The notes: generated by a model not told the origin, from the letters alone. A DNA stretch of 64,000 bases from an uncultured Flavobacteriaceae bacterium (GCA_947494715.1 CANLWG010000002.1:186001-250000); one strand, 5' to 3'. Shown: positions 8,599 to 18,963, numbered from the stretch's first letter. A program made the numbers and translations.

Positions 8599-9768
8599 AT
8601 GCAGCAACTGAAATGTTGCGTAATCGTTCCCACATTCAACAATGGTAAAACCTTAAAAAAAGTATTGGATGGCATATTGTGTCATACCCAAAATATCATT
8701 ATCATCAATGATGGATCTACGGATGCCACCAGTGAAATACTTGCGGCATATCCCGAGCTAACACAGCTGCATTTAAGTGAAAACCAAGGGAAAGGTCATG
8801 CGCTTCGCACAGGGTTCAAAAAAGCATTGGAGTTGGGGTATCATTTTGCATTGACCATAGATTCGGATGGCCAACATTTTCCAGAGGATATCCCAGTTTT
8901 CTTTAAGGCACTTGAACAAGAACCATCAAAAAAGGTTCTATTTATAGGTTCCAGGAATATGCAGCAATCCGACGTTCCAGGCCGTAGTAGTTTTGGAAAC
9001 CAGTTTTCCAATTTTTGGTTTTGGGTAGAGACCGGGAATTGGCTCAGGGATACCCAATGTGGATTTCGTCTCTATCCTTTGGAAGCTTTAAGGGACATGA
9101 AATTCTATACCCAAAAGTTCGAGTTCGAGATAGAGGTCATCGTCCGGGCCGCTTGGAATGGGATAACGGTTAAAAATATTCCGGTCAACATTCTATATGA
9201 TGACCCTGAACGGGTTTCCCATTTTAGACCAATTATCGATTTTGCACGTATAAGTGTCCTGAATACCTGGTTGGTATTGGTTGCTTTGGTCTATATTAAA
9301 CCCCGTGACCTATTTCAAAGACTTAAAAAAAAAGGGTTTAAACGTTTTTTCTACGAGGATTTTTTACACAACCAGGATTCTCCAAGAAAAAAAGCATTTT
9401 CCATAGCCTTGGGGATTTTTATAGGGCTTAGCCCTTTATGGGGTTTTCACACGGTTATTGTTATTTTTTTGGCCCTTTTGCTTAAACTGAACAAGGTTAT
9501 TGCCTTCGCTTTTTCCAACATCAGCTTCCCCCCTTTTATTCCTTTTGTATTGTATTTAAGCCTACAGACCGGGGCTTGGGTTACCGGCAGGGAATTGAAC
9601 TTTTCCATCAATGAGATTGATGAAAATTTTGAAATCATTAAAAACCTACAGACTTACATCATCGGTAGTATAACACTATCTACCCTCTCTGCATTGGTCT
9701 TGGGATTTTTGGCATATGTCTTTTTATTCATTTTTGACCGAAAAAAAATTGCCATGCACAATGGATAG
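8599..9768 (+). CDS. Glycosyltransferase family 2 with C-terminal DUF2062 membrane domain
   Basis: 389 residues. The N-terminal GT2 domain has VIVPTFNNGKTL, the INDGSTDATS nucleotide-binding motif and DSDGQH (DxD equivalent). The C-terminal part is a DUF2062 domain with KKAFSIALGIFIGLSPLWGFH and three or four membrane helices. The track start is a TTG at 8566; the ATG at 8599 begins right before the GT2 beta strand and is preferred. Such proteins sit in nearly all flexirubin-like loci, but whether they add a sugar or phosphate group to the pigment is not known. It overlaps the MMPL gene by 8 bases. Confidence 0.85.
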   Translation: MQQLKCCVIVPTFNNGKTLKKVLDGILCHTQNIIIINDGSTDATSEILAAYPELTQLHLSENQGKGHALRTGFKKALELGYHFALTIDSDGQHFPEDIPVFFKALEQEPSKKVLFIGSRNMQQSDVPGRSSFGNQFSNFWFWVETGNWLRDTQCGFRLYPLEALRDMKFYTQKFEFEIEVIVRAAWNGITVKNIPVNILYDDPERVSHFRPIIDFARISVLNTWLVLVALVYIKPRDLFQRLKKKGFKRFFYEDFLHNQDSPRKKAFSIALGIFIGLSPLWGFHTVIVIFLALLLKLNKVIAFAFSNISFPPFIPFVLYLSLQTGAWVTGRELNFSINEIDENFEIIKNLQTYIIGSITLSTLSALVLGFLAYVFLFIFDRKKIAMHNG

Positions 9769-12700
9769 TTTTTTCTATCGTACATATCAATTCTTTCAGG
9801 GGCGAAAGTGGTTGGGACTTATTGTAGTATTGCTGTTTCTTCTAGGACTTTCGGCCCTAGTTTCCAAAATAAAATTTGAGGAGGATATCACCAAGCTCAT
9901 TCCTGTCAATTCAGAAAACAAGGCCTACCAAAGAGTGTTGAAAACGCTTCAATTTACGGATAAGATTATCGTAAACATGAAGCTGGATAGCACAGGTTCC
10001 GTTGACGATCTCACCCAATATGCTTCCCGATTTCTGGACAGTCTTCAAGTCAAAACACAAGGATACGTAAAAAATGTCCAGGGGAAAGTGGCCGACGATG
10101 AAGTGTTAAGGACCATGGATTTTGTTTATGAAAACCTGCCTCTGTTTCTGGATAAAGCGGATTATACTACCATCCGACAAAAAATTAAAAAGGACAGTAT
10201 TGTAGCTCTTACCAAGGAAAATTACAAAACGCTTATTTCCCCATCGGGAATTGTGGCCAAAAAGAATATTTTGCGCGACCCTTTGGGGCTGTCCTATATC
10301 GCCCTAAAAAAATTACGACAACTAGGGGTGACAGATGGATTTACCCTCAAGGATGGATTCCTTTTGAGTGAAGATCAGCAAAATATTCTGCTGTTTATCA
10401 CCCCTATCTATGCCTCTAATCAGACTTCGGAAAATGAACCCTTTGCCAAAGAACTGTATCGAATACGGGACGAATTGGACCTTGCTTTCGATTTTAAGGT
10501 GAGATGCAAGTATTTCGGAGCCCCTTTGATTGCCGTGGCCAATGCCCAACAGATTAAACAGGATATTCAGTTTACCGTTGGGATTGCATTGACCCTTTTG
10601 CTTATCCTTTTGATTTTCTTTTATCGGAAATTGACCTTGCCCGTTATTCTCTTTCTACCTACTGTTTTTGGAGGTTTACTGTCCGTGGCCCTGCTTTATT
10701 TTATCCGAAAGGAAATCTCTGCCATTTCCTTAGGCATAGGTGCCGTCTTGCTTGGGGTAACACTGGACTATTCGCTACATATCCTCACGCATATTAGGAA
10801 CAAAGGTTCCATCAAGAGTTTATATTCGGATGTGGCCCCATCGATCTTAATGAGTAGTCTTACTACTGCCTCAGCTTTTTTATGCCTGCTGTTTCTAGAG
10901 TCACAAGCTTTGCAAGATTTAGGAATTTTCGCCGCGGTTAGCGTTTTGGGAGCCTCTGTATTTGCGCTGTTTTTTATCCCTCAAGCATATGGAACGAAAT
11001 CGGCCGAACGGAAAAGCACAACTTTTCTGGATACGATAGCGGCCTATAGCTTTCAGCGAAACAAATGGCTCATTGGGTTACTGGCGGGATTATTCGTAAT
11101 AAGTATTTTTACATATACCTCGGTAACCTTTAATAAGGACATTGCCAAATTGAATTATGAACCTCCATCATTGATCGATGCCCGAAAACATCTGGAAACC
11201 CTAACCGATTTAGGGGCCAAATCCCTTTATGTGACCAATTATGGGAATTCCAAGGAAAAGGTATTACAATCCAATGACAGCATTTATGCTTCGCTAAGCC
11301 AACTTAAGAACGAAGGGCGGATCTTAGGGTTTAGTTCTATAGGTGCCCTCATCCATTCAAAAAAGGAACAAAAAGAAAAAATAGGTCTTTGGAAGGAATT
11401 TTGGAAGGATAGCAGTATCAGCTCCGTCACCACCTCCCTTATTGATGCTGGTCGGGAATATGGGTTTAAGCCCAAAACTTTTGACCGATTTTATACGCTG
11501 CTTCAATTGGATTTTAGGGCTTTGGAAATTGAGGATTACAATCTGGTGAACTCCTTTTCGGTGGACGATTACCTATCCACAAAAGACGGATTTACAACCG
11601 TGAGTTCCTTGGTAAAGGTACATTCTTCCCAGATTGAACATGTCCGTGAAGCCTTTGCGAACAATACCCAAACTGCCCTAATTGATCGTCAAGGCATGAA
11701 CGAAACTTTTTTGGGCAATCTTAAGAATGACTTTAATAGGCTCATTGGGTATTCGGTATTGGTCATTGTAGTGCTCTTGTTGCTTTTCTTTCGAAGCCTT
11801 TCACTTACCTTGGTAACCAGTATTCCCATTTTCCTTACCTGGTTTTTGACCATAGGTATTATGGGGCTCTTGCAACTGGAATTCAATATTTTCAACATTA
11901 TCATCTCCACTTTTATTTTTGGGCTGGGCGTGGATTACAGCATTTTTATGACCAACGGCCTTCTAACGAAATACCGTACTGGTGAGAAAGCTCTGTCCAC
12001 ACACAGAACCTCAATTATCCTTTCCGTACTTACTACCATCCTAGGAGTAGGCGTACTGATTTTTGCCAAGCATCCTGCTTTGTATACCATTTCGGTGGTT
12101 TCCTTAATCGGTATTCTCTCCGCAGTTTTGATCGCCTTCACCGTACAGCCTATGCTCTTCCACTTGTTCATAGGGAGTAGGGAAAAAAGACCTATCTCCC
12201 TAAGATACTTAATCCATTCATTACTCTCTTTCGGGTATTTTGGTTTGGGCGGACTTGTATTTTCCCTTTACGCTAAGGTGGTGCTACTGCTCTTTCCAAA
12301 AAGTGGGGGAAAAAAACAATTGGGGTTCCATAAAGCGGTATCCCTATTGATGAAATCCGTGCTCTACACCAATCCTTTTGTAAGCAAAAAGGTAATTAAC
12401 CAGTCCAATGAAACCTTTGAAAAACCGGCCATGATCATTGCCAATCACACCTCGTTTTTGGATATTTTGGCCATTGGAATGTTGGACCCCAAGATTATAT
12501 TCCTTGTGAACGATTGGGTCTATAACTCGCCCATTTTTGGGAGTGCTGCCAAGCTGGTCGGAGCCTATCCCGTTTCAAGTGGATTGGAAAATGGGGAAGA
12601 CTATCTTCGAGGAAAGATAAACCAGGGATTTTCATTGATAACCTTTCCGGAGGGTACCCGTTCCAATACCAATAAAATAAGACGTTTCCATAAGGGGGCG

Positions 12701-13438
12701 TTCTATTTGGCGGAAAGATTGGGTTTGGATATCCTTCCTGTACTCATTCACGGTAATTCCGAGGTCTTGCCCAAAGGAAGCTTTATCATTAGGGACGGCA
12801 GTATTACTCTTAAAATTCTGCCACGAATCAAAATCAAGGATCCAAACTTTGGAGTGAACTATGCGCAACGGACCAAAAAGATAAGTGCTCATTTCAAGGA
12901 CAAATTTTTTGCCTTTCGAAAAGAAATAGAGCAGGAAACTTATTTCCATAAATTCGTTCTAGAGCAGTATCGTTTTAAAGGAAGAAAATTGTACATCAAG
13001 ATTCGGGAGGATTTGAAAAAAAATGTTTCCGTATGTAGGTGGCTTCTAGATTTCCTTGAAAAGAAAGCGAACATTATTCATCTTTCCGAGGATAATGGTC
13101 AATTGGATTTTCTACTTGCCCTGGATTCTGCAGATCGTAAAATTAGTATCTATTTCGAGGACGAAACGACCCGGCAAATCATTCAAAACAGTTTTATCAC
13201 CCATAATCGCCGAAATATACAAGTCGCCTCCACCCCTACCGATGTGCTATCGCATCCTGCCGAGGTGTTGATAATTGATTCGAATCTCATGGATTGGGAG
13301 GCAATCCGAAAAAAATTAAATGAAATTGGTATCTTAATACTATTGAAGAATGGTATGAACCTTCCTTTAAAAAATATTACGGAAGTTGGCTTTTCGATAA
13401 GCGTTCAAAATGATAATTTTATCATAGCCAAAAAGTAG
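9761..13438 (+). CDS. MMPL/RND lipid exporter fused to a PlsC-type acyltransferase
   Basis: 1225 residues. Residues about 1-790 form an MMPL family exporter: two repeats, each with a large periplasmic loop and a helix bundle, including the paired GVTLDYSLH and GLGVDYSIF helices that resemble RND proton-relay helices. Residues about 880-1060 form a 1-acylglycerol-3-phosphate acyltransferase domain with NHTSFLD (HX4D) and FPEGTRS. A further ~150-residue C-terminal part looks like a degenerate Rossmann domain I cannot name. The ATG at 9761 overlaps the previous stop. The fusion suggests that acyl transfer and export of the pigment are coupled at the inner membrane; this is inference. Confidence 0.85.
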   Translation: MDSFFYRTYQFFQGRKWLGLIVVLLFLLGLSALVSKIKFEEDITKLIPVNSENKAYQRVLKTLQFTDKIIVNMKLDSTGSVDDLTQYASRFLDSLQVKTQGYVKNVQGKVADDEVLRTMDFVYENLPLFLDKADYTTIRQKIKKDSIVALTKENYKTLISPSGIVAKKNILRDPLGLSYIALKKLRQLGVTDGFTLKDGFLLSEDQQNILLFITPIYASNQTSENEPFAKELYRIRDELDLAFDFKVRCKYFGAPLIAVANAQQIKQDIQFTVGIALTLLLILLIFFYRKLTLPVILFLPTVFGGLLSVALLYFIRKEISAISLGIGAVLLGVTLDYSLHILTHIRNKGSIKSLYSDVAPSILMSSLTTASAFLCLLFLESQALQDLGIFAAVSVLGASVFALFFIPQAYGTKSAERKSTTFLDTIAAYSFQRNKWLIGLLAGLFVISIFTYTSVTFNKDIAKLNYEPPSLIDARKHLETLTDLGAKSLYVTNYGNSKEKVLQSNDSIYASLSQLKNEGRILGFSSIGALIHSKKEQKEKIGLWKEFWKDSSISSVTTSLIDAGREYGFKPKTFDRFYTLLQLDFRALEIEDYNLVNSFSVDDYLSTKDGFTTVSSLVKVHSSQIEHVREAFANNTQTALIDRQGMNETFLGNLKNDFNRLIGYSVLVIVVLLLLFFRSLSLTLVTSIPIFLTWFLTIGIMGLLQLEFNIFNIIISTFIFGLGVDYSIFMTNGLLTKYRTGEKALSTHRTSIILSVLTTILGVGVLIFAKHPALYTISVVSLIGILSAVLIAFTVQPMLFHLFIGSREKRPISLRYLIHSLLSFGYFGLGGLVFSLYAKVVLLLFPKSGGKKQLGFHKAVSLLMKSVLYTNPFVSKKVINQSNETFEKPAMIIANHTSFLDILAIGMLDPKIIFLVNDWVYNSPIFGSAAKLVGAYPVSSGLENGEDYLRGKINQGFSLITFPEGTRSNTNKIRRFHKGAFYLAERLGLDILPVLIHGNSEVLPKGSFIIRDGSITLKILPRIKIKDPNFGVNYAQRTKKISAHFKDKFFAFRKEIEQETYFHKFVLEQYRFKGRKLYIKIREDLKKNVSVCRWLLDFLEKKANIIHLSEDNGQLDFLLALDSADRKISIYFEDETTRQIIQNSFITHNRRNIQVASTPTDVLSHPAEVLIIDSNLMDWEAIRKKLNEIGILILLKNGMNLPLKNITEVGFSISVQNDNFIIAKK

Positions 13439-13444
13439 GACAGG

Positions 13445-14992
13445 ATGAAAGAGCATTATGATGTAGTAATCATCGGCAGTGGCATGGGCGGATTGGTAGC
13501 GGCAAATATTTTGGCTCGGGAAGGGCGAAGCGTCTGTGTTCTGGAGAAAAACAACCAATACGGCGGCAACTTGCAGACCTTCGTCCGGGACCGGACCATT
13601 TTCGATACAGGGGTACACTACATTGGGGGACTTTCCGAAGGGCAAAACCTCTATCGTTATTTCAAATATCTAGGAATCTATGACGACCTTAAGCTTAAAA
13701 GACTGGATGACGGTTTTGACATCATTACTTTTGATAATGACCCAAACGAGTATCCACACGCCCAGGGATATCAAGATTTTGAGAAATCCCTGATTACACA
13801 GTTTCCCCATGAGGCCCAAGGTATTAAAGCGTATTGTAAGGAATTAAGAGAGACCTGCAATAAATTCCCTCTGTACAACTTAAACCACGGCAAACCCTAT
13901 TATGATGATGAGGAAATGTTCCGAACCCCGGCCAAAGCCTTTATCGATTCCTTGGTTACCGATACGAAATTAAGGGCCGTACTGGCAGGATCAAATCTGC
14001 TCTACGCCGGAGAACCGAACAAGACCCCATTTTATGTACATGCACTTTCCGTAAACTCCTATATAGAAAGTGCCTATCGTTGTGTAAATGGTGGCAGCCA
14101 GATTACTAAATTATTGATCAGACGGCTGAAAGAAAACGGAGGGGAGGCCTATAAGCACCATGAAGTAGTAAAATTTGGATGTGAAGGAAAAAAATTGACC
14201 TATGCGGAAGTCACTAACGGCAAACAAATAAAAGGAGACCTGTTCATTTCTAATATTGAACCCAAACGTACCTTAAAGCTGGTTGGTGAGGACAAGTTTA
14301 GAAAATCATATTCGAATCGCATACAACAGATAGAAAGTACCATCTCCGCATTTAGCCTGCATTTGGTCCTAAAACCGAAATCCTTTAAGTATTTGAACTA
14401 CAACTACTATCATTTTAAAGATCCATCAAAAGTTTGGGAAGGTCATCAATATTCAGAGGAAAGTTGGCCTGAAAGTTATATGGTAAGTATGGGAGTTGGT
14501 AAAGCTACGGATGGTTGGGCGGATCAAATGACCGCAATAACCTATATGCGGTATAGTGAGGTGAAACCTTGGGAAAACACGTTTAATACCGTGGCCGATA
14601 AGAATGACCGCGGACAGACGTATGCACAATTCAAGAAAGCTAAAACCGAAAAGTTCCTTAACGAACTCGAAAAAAAATTCCCCAATATCCGGGAATGTCT
14701 TCAATCTATATACACCTCTACGCCTCTCTCCTATCGGGATTATATCGGTAGTAATCAAGGGGCCATGTACGGTTATGTCAAAGATGTCAACTATCCTTTG
14801 AAGTCCTTTATCTCGCCTAGGACCAAAATCGGGAATTTATTCTTTACCGGGCAAAGTCTCAACATGCACGGTATTTTGGGCGTAACCATCAGTGGGGTAG
14901 TCACTTGCTCCGAAATTTTGGGAAGGGATTATTTGTTAAATAGGATTTTGGAACAAGAAAAAGAGAATACGACCGCTAAAATAAGTGTATAA
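13445..14992 (+). CDS. FAD-dependent phytoene desaturase/retinol saturase-like oxidoreductase
   Basis: 515 residues. An N-terminal dinucleotide-binding motif, VVIIGSGMGGLVAANIL, is followed by the acidic end of the second strand (CVLEKNNQYGGNLQTF). This is the CrtI/RetSat amine-oxidase fold. The C-terminus has the FAD-contacting segment FFTGQSLNMHGILGVTISG. Family members desaturate, saturate or isomerise polyenes, which fits a polyene operon, perhaps adjusting conjugation or oxidising the aryl end. It starts 6 bases after the MMPL gene and its TAA shares a base with the next ATG. Confidence 0.85.
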   Translation: MKEHYDVVIIGSGMGGLVAANILAREGRSVCVLEKNNQYGGNLQTFVRDRTIFDTGVHYIGGLSEGQNLYRYFKYLGIYDDLKLKRLDDGFDIITFDNDPNEYPHAQGYQDFEKSLITQFPHEAQGIKAYCKELRETCNKFPLYNLNHGKPYYDDEEMFRTPAKAFIDSLVTDTKLRAVLAGSNLLYAGEPNKTPFYVHALSVNSYIESAYRCVNGGSQITKLLIRRLKENGGEAYKHHEVVKFGCEGKKLTYAEVTNGKQIKGDLFISNIEPKRTLKLVGEDKFRKSYSNRIQQIESTISAFSLHLVLKPKSFKYLNYNYYHFKDPSKVWEGHQYSEESWPESYMVSMGVGKATDGWADQMTAITYMRYSEVKPWENTFNTVADKNDRGQTYAQFKKAKTEKFLNELEKKFPNIRECLQSIYTSTPLSYRDYIGSNQGAMYGYVKDVNYPLKSFISPRTKIGNLFFTGQSLNMHGILGVTISGVVTCSEILGRDYLLNRILEQEKENTTAKISV

Positions 14993-15870
14993 TGGGAAAA
15001 TTTAAGACGGCTCCGGTCAGCAGGGTCAAGAATATTTCCAAAAAGGATTTCCTGGAAAACTACCACAATCCACAGCAGCCCGTTTTAATAGAGGGCCTTA
15101 CCAAAGATTGGCCGGCCTTTGAGAAATGGAACTTGGACTATATTCAGCAACGGGCCGGTGACCAAATTGTACCCCTTTATGATAGTAAACCTACCAAGGG
15201 CAAACAAAACTCAGCAGCCCCGGCCACCGAAATGAAATTGTATGACTATCTAAAACTATTGAAAAATGAACCGACCGATCTTCGTATCTTTTTCTACAAT
15301 ATTCTGGATAGTATGCCCGATCTGGCAAAGGATTTTGAATACCCGGATTTGGGCCTCAAGTTTTTTAAACGTTTACCGGTAATGTTCTTTGGGGGCGAGG
15401 GCTCCAAGGTATTGGCCCACTATGATATGGATCTGGCCGACCTGGTCCATGTACATTTTCACGGCACCAAAAGTGTAACCCTCTTTACCCCGGAACAGAC
15501 CAAATATCTGTATCGGGTTCCTTTTTCGGTCCACAATCTGGAGACCATTGATATGGACAATCCCGATTTTGAAAAATATCCCGCACTGCGGAACGTTCAA
15601 GGTATTCATGCTGAAATGAAGCATGGAGATGCCCTCTATATGCCCAGTGGTTATTGGCATTATATTAAATATATGACCGGAGGGTTTTCCATTACGTTGC
15701 GGGCATTGCCTACCAAACCTCAACGTCTGTTGAAGACGGCCTCCAATGTGTTATTCATGCGAAACTTTGAAAATATGATGCGAAAGACCATGGGGCAAAA
15801 GTGGGTGGACTACAAGGAAAACAAAATGGTTCGTCGCGTGAATAAAAAATATGGGAAATCGGTAGTCTAA
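14992..15870 (+). CDS. Cupin-8/JmjC-type Fe(II) oxygenase-like protein
   Basis: 292 residues of the cupin_8 fold. The metal site is visible as HYDMD near residue 140 (the HxD pair) and a distal His in SGYWHYIKY near residues 221-229, preceded by the HGDALYMPSG turn. Known members are 2-oxoglutarate-dependent hydroxylases of proteins or small molecules. It overlaps its neighbours by one base at each end, so it is clearly an operon member. A plausible task is hydroxylation of the aryl head group or the polyene. The substrate is not shown by the sequence. Confidence 0.82.
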   Translation: MGKFKTAPVSRVKNISKKDFLENYHNPQQPVLIEGLTKDWPAFEKWNLDYIQQRAGDQIVPLYDSKPTKGKQNSAAPATEMKLYDYLKLLKNEPTDLRIFFYNILDSMPDLAKDFEYPDLGLKFFKRLPVMFFGGEGSKVLAHYDMDLADLVHVHFHGTKSVTLFTPEQTKYLYRVPFSVHNLETIDMDNPDFEKYPALRNVQGIHAEMKHGDALYMPSGYWHYIKYMTGGFSITLRALPTKPQRLLKTASNVLFMRNFENMMRKTMGQKWVDYKENKMVRRVNKKYGKSVV

Positions 15871-17552
15871 TGCAAAGACGAGGCTACATACGAAGCATAT
15901 ATCCCCTATTCTTTCTGTTATTCCTATTAACGTCCTGTGGTGTCTCCAAGTCCTTAAGGGACCTACCGGATATCAGTCAATATGAAGCAAAGACCCCAGA
16001 GCGGATACGCGTGTCCGATTCTACCTTTTTTTCCGAAAAGGGCTATTTGACCAAAAATGGCTACGGTCTATGGGAATTGTATATAGAGGGTAATCCATTG
16101 GAATTGGGACTTACAACGGGAAGCCTTACCCAAGAGCTTTTTCACAAACAGGAAGATGCCTTGTTGACCAAGGTGAACGAGCTAGTACCGTCCAATACCA
16201 AACAATATCTATTGCGCAAGTTTTTGGCATGGTTCAACCGCAAAATGTACCTCAATATAAGGGAAGAATACAAAACGGAGATTTATGGCATAGCCCAATA
16301 TGCCTCGGATACCTATGCCCATATTGCCGATGCCTATCCCCGGGTACTCTATCTTCATGGAGCCCATGATATTGGCCATGCGCTACAGGATTTGGCTTTG
16401 GTAGGTTGTTCTTCCTTTGCCGTATGGGGAGATCAAACAGAGGACGGTCAGCTTATCATCGGACGGAATTTCGATTTTTATGCCGGGGACGATTTTGCCC
16501 AGGAAAAAATCATTGCTTTTGTTAGACCGGATGAGGGTCATAAATTCATGTCCGTCACCTGGGGTGGCATGATCGGCGTGGTCTCCGGAATGAACGACCA
16601 AGGATTGACCGTAACCATCAATGCCGGAAAATCGAAGTTTCCCTTAGTGGCCAAAACCCCGATTTCTTTGGTAACCCGGGAGATACTCCAGTATGCCTCT
16701 ACCATAGAAGAGGCTATTGCCATAGCACGGAAACGGGAAGTTTTTGTGTCGGAATCCATTTTTGTAGGCAGTGCAAAGGACAAAAAAGCAGCCGTCATCG
16801 AAGTATCACCCAAAAATTTTGGAGTGTATGAAGTCCAGAATTCCAATCAGCTTATTTGCTCCAACCATTTTCAGAGTGCCTCCTATGTGGCGGATAAAAA
16901 AAACCAAAGGCATATTCTGGAAAGCCATTCCCAATATCGGTATGATCGCATGGAGGAACTGTTAGAGGAAAGCGACAAAACAACCGTGAGGTCCGCCGTG
17001 GACATCCTTAGGAACAAAAAGGGACTGGATGAAAAGGAAATCGGGTATGGCAATGAAAAGGCACTTAACCAATTGTTGGCACACCATGGTATTGTTTTTA
17101 AACCGGAAGAGCTATTGGTCTGGGTAAGTAGCAATCCCTACCAATTGGGCGAATTTGTGGCCTATGATTTGGATGAGGTATTTAAAAAGGCTGTCTCTAA
17201 TCCTCAAAAAAACACGTTGGCAGAAAAAAATCTGACCATCCCTGAAGATCCCTTTCAATATTCCCGGGCATACCGGGATTACCAGGAATATCGTAGGCTA
17301 AAAAACAAGGTCTTAATCGCTATTGCCAATGACCAGCATTTGGAACAAAGCCTACTTAAAGAATTACAACAAAACAACCCCGATTATTGGGAAGCCTATT
17401 ATTTAACGGGAAGATATCAGTATACTAGGGGATATTATACAGCGGCCCTCATGGCCTTTGAACAGGCCTTGACCAAAGAGATTACCACAGTTCCGGATAA
17501 GGAAAACGTGATGCGGTACATCAAAAAAATAAAGCGTAGATTGCATTTATGA
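15870..17552 (+). CDS. C45-type autoproteolytic acyltransferase/hydrolase lipoprotein
   Basis: 560 residues. An SPII signal (PLFFLLFLLTSCGVSKS) anchors it in a membrane. The centre is an Ntn-hydrolase domain of the C45 (isopenicillin N acyltransferase) group; Cys in LALVGCSSFAVWG is the likely nucleophile exposed by self-cleavage, followed by the GRNFDF strand. The C-terminal ~90 residues look like a TPR pair (YWEAYYLTGRYQYTRGYYTAALMAFEQAL). Such an enzyme could transfer or hydrolyse an acyl chain outside the cytoplasm, making it a candidate for the ester-forming step of a flexirubin-like pigment. Confidence 0.78.
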   Translation: MQRRGYIRSIYPLFFLLFLLTSCGVSKSLRDLPDISQYEAKTPERIRVSDSTFFSEKGYLTKNGYGLWELYIEGNPLELGLTTGSLTQELFHKQEDALLTKVNELVPSNTKQYLLRKFLAWFNRKMYLNIREEYKTEIYGIAQYASDTYAHIADAYPRVLYLHGAHDIGHALQDLALVGCSSFAVWGDQTEDGQLIIGRNFDFYAGDDFAQEKIIAFVRPDEGHKFMSVTWGGMIGVVSGMNDQGLTVTINAGKSKFPLVAKTPISLVTREILQYASTIEEAIAIARKREVFVSESIFVGSAKDKKAAVIEVSPKNFGVYEVQNSNQLICSNHFQSASYVADKKNQRHILESHSQYRYDRMEELLEESDKTTVRSAVDILRNKKGLDEKEIGYGNEKALNQLLAHHGIVFKPEELLVWVSSNPYQLGEFVAYDLDEVFKKAVSNPQKNTLAEKNLTIPEDPFQYSRAYRDYQEYRRLKNKVLIAIANDQHLEQSLLKELQQNNPDYWEAYYLTGRYQYTRGYYTAALMAFEQALTKEITTVPDKENVMRYIKKIKRRLHL

Positions 17553-18841
17553 TTCCAGAAATAGAAAGGGCCTCCCTTGATGATATTAAAGTATTTCAAG
17601 AAGAAAAACTGAAAGAAATTCTATACTATGTTCAGGAAAAATCGGCCTACTATAAAAAACTGTTCAAAAAACACGCTATAGATATCGAAACTATCCGGAC
17701 GCTCGCTGACTTGACCAAAATTCCCGTCACCACCAAGGAACAGCTTCAAAACCATAATGATGATTTTATCTGTGTTCCCAAAAACAAGATCGTTGATTTT
17801 GTGACCACTTCCGGCACCTTGGGCGAACCAGTAACCATAGGCCTTACAAATACCGATTTGGATCGCTTGGCCCATAATGAGGCCATTTCCTTTGCATGTG
17901 CGGGTGTTACCGAGGATGATATTCTGCAATTGACAACGACCCTAGATCGGCGCTTTATGGCAGGGATGGCCTATTTTTTGGGAGCACGTAAATTGGGTGC
18001 GGGCATCATTCGCGTGGGCGCCGGGATTCCGGAATTGCAATGGGATACCATATTGAAATTCCAGCCCACTTATTTGATCGTGGTACCCTCGTTTCTGTTG
18101 AAACTCATCCAGTATGCGGATCAGCATAATATTGATGTGAATGCTTCTGGAATTAAAGGGGCTATCTGTATCGGGGAGTCGCTACGAAATCAGGATTTTT
18201 CATTGAATGTTCTTGCCAATAAGATAAAATCGGCCTGGGATATCGAACTCTATTCTACCTACGCCTCCACGGAAATGAGTACGGCATTTACGGAATGTAG
18301 TGAACAGCGAGGTGGGCATCATCACCCGGAACTGATCATTGTGGAAATTCTTGACGAAAATGATAAACCGGTACCCGCTGGTATCGAAGGGGAATTAACG
18401 ATTACAACGCTTGGTGTCGAAGCCATGCCCTTGGTACGGTTTAAGACCGGGGATATCGTTGTGGCCTATGATTCACCCTGCGGCTGCGGAAGAAACAGCT
18501 TGCGCTTGGGGCCGGTGGTAGGGCGAAAGAAACAAATGATCAAGTATAAGGGTACGACTTTGTATCCTCCCGCCATGGACAATCTATTGAACGATTTCCA
18601 GGAGGTGGAAAGTTATGTCATAGAGATTTACCACAACGGTATAGGCACTGATGAAATAGGAATTAAGATTGCTTCCAAGAGCGCTTCGGAGGTGTTGTTG
18701 CATGACATAAAAGACCATTTTAGGTCCAAGTTGCGCGTCTCGCCCAAAATCGAGTTTTGCGAAGCCGGGGAAATCCAAAAACTGCGGCTCTCCAAACTAG
18801 GTCGGAAACCTGTTACCGTTATTGACAAAAGGGGGCAATAA
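17549..18841 (+). CDS. Phenylacetate-CoA ligase-like adenylate-forming enzyme
   Basis: 430 residues, close to the usual PaaK length. Motifs are TTSGTLGEPVTIGLT (the ATP-binding loop, near residue 90), YSTYASTEMSTAF (the core A5-type motif), and a four-cysteine-like segment SPCGCGRNSLRLG before the GRKKQMIKYKGTTLYP hinge. The family activates aryl carboxylates with ATP and CoA. At the end of the operon, overlapping the C45 gene by 4 bases, it most likely activates the aromatic starter (a coumarate- or benzoate-like acid) for the polyene. The exact acid is unknown. Confidence 0.85.
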   Translation: MIPEIERASLDDIKVFQEEKLKEILYYVQEKSAYYKKLFKKHAIDIETIRTLADLTKIPVTTKEQLQNHNDDFICVPKNKIVDFVTTSGTLGEPVTIGLTNTDLDRLAHNEAISFACAGVTEDDILQLTTTLDRRFMAGMAYFLGARKLGAGIIRVGAGIPELQWDTILKFQPTYLIVVPSFLLKLIQYADQHNIDVNASGIKGAICIGESLRNQDFSLNVLANKIKSAWDIELYSTYASTEMSTAFTECSEQRGGHHHPELIIVEILDENDKPVPAGIEGELTITTLGVEAMPLVRFKTGDIVVAYDSPCGCGRNSLRLGPVVGRKKQMIKYKGTTLYPPAMDNLLNDFQEVESYVIEIYHNGIGTDEIGIKIASKSASEVLLHDIKDHFRSKLRVSPKIEFCEAGEIQKLRLSKLGRKPVTVIDKRGQ

Positions 18842-18963
18842 ATACTATAATAATCCATTCGCTATGCTCCTGTCGAATATGTTTTTGCGAGCAGAGCGAA
18901 GCAAACTGTTCAATCCAAGTCAAGAGCTTGCAAATCGCTTTATCGAGTTGTTTTTCGTAAAAA

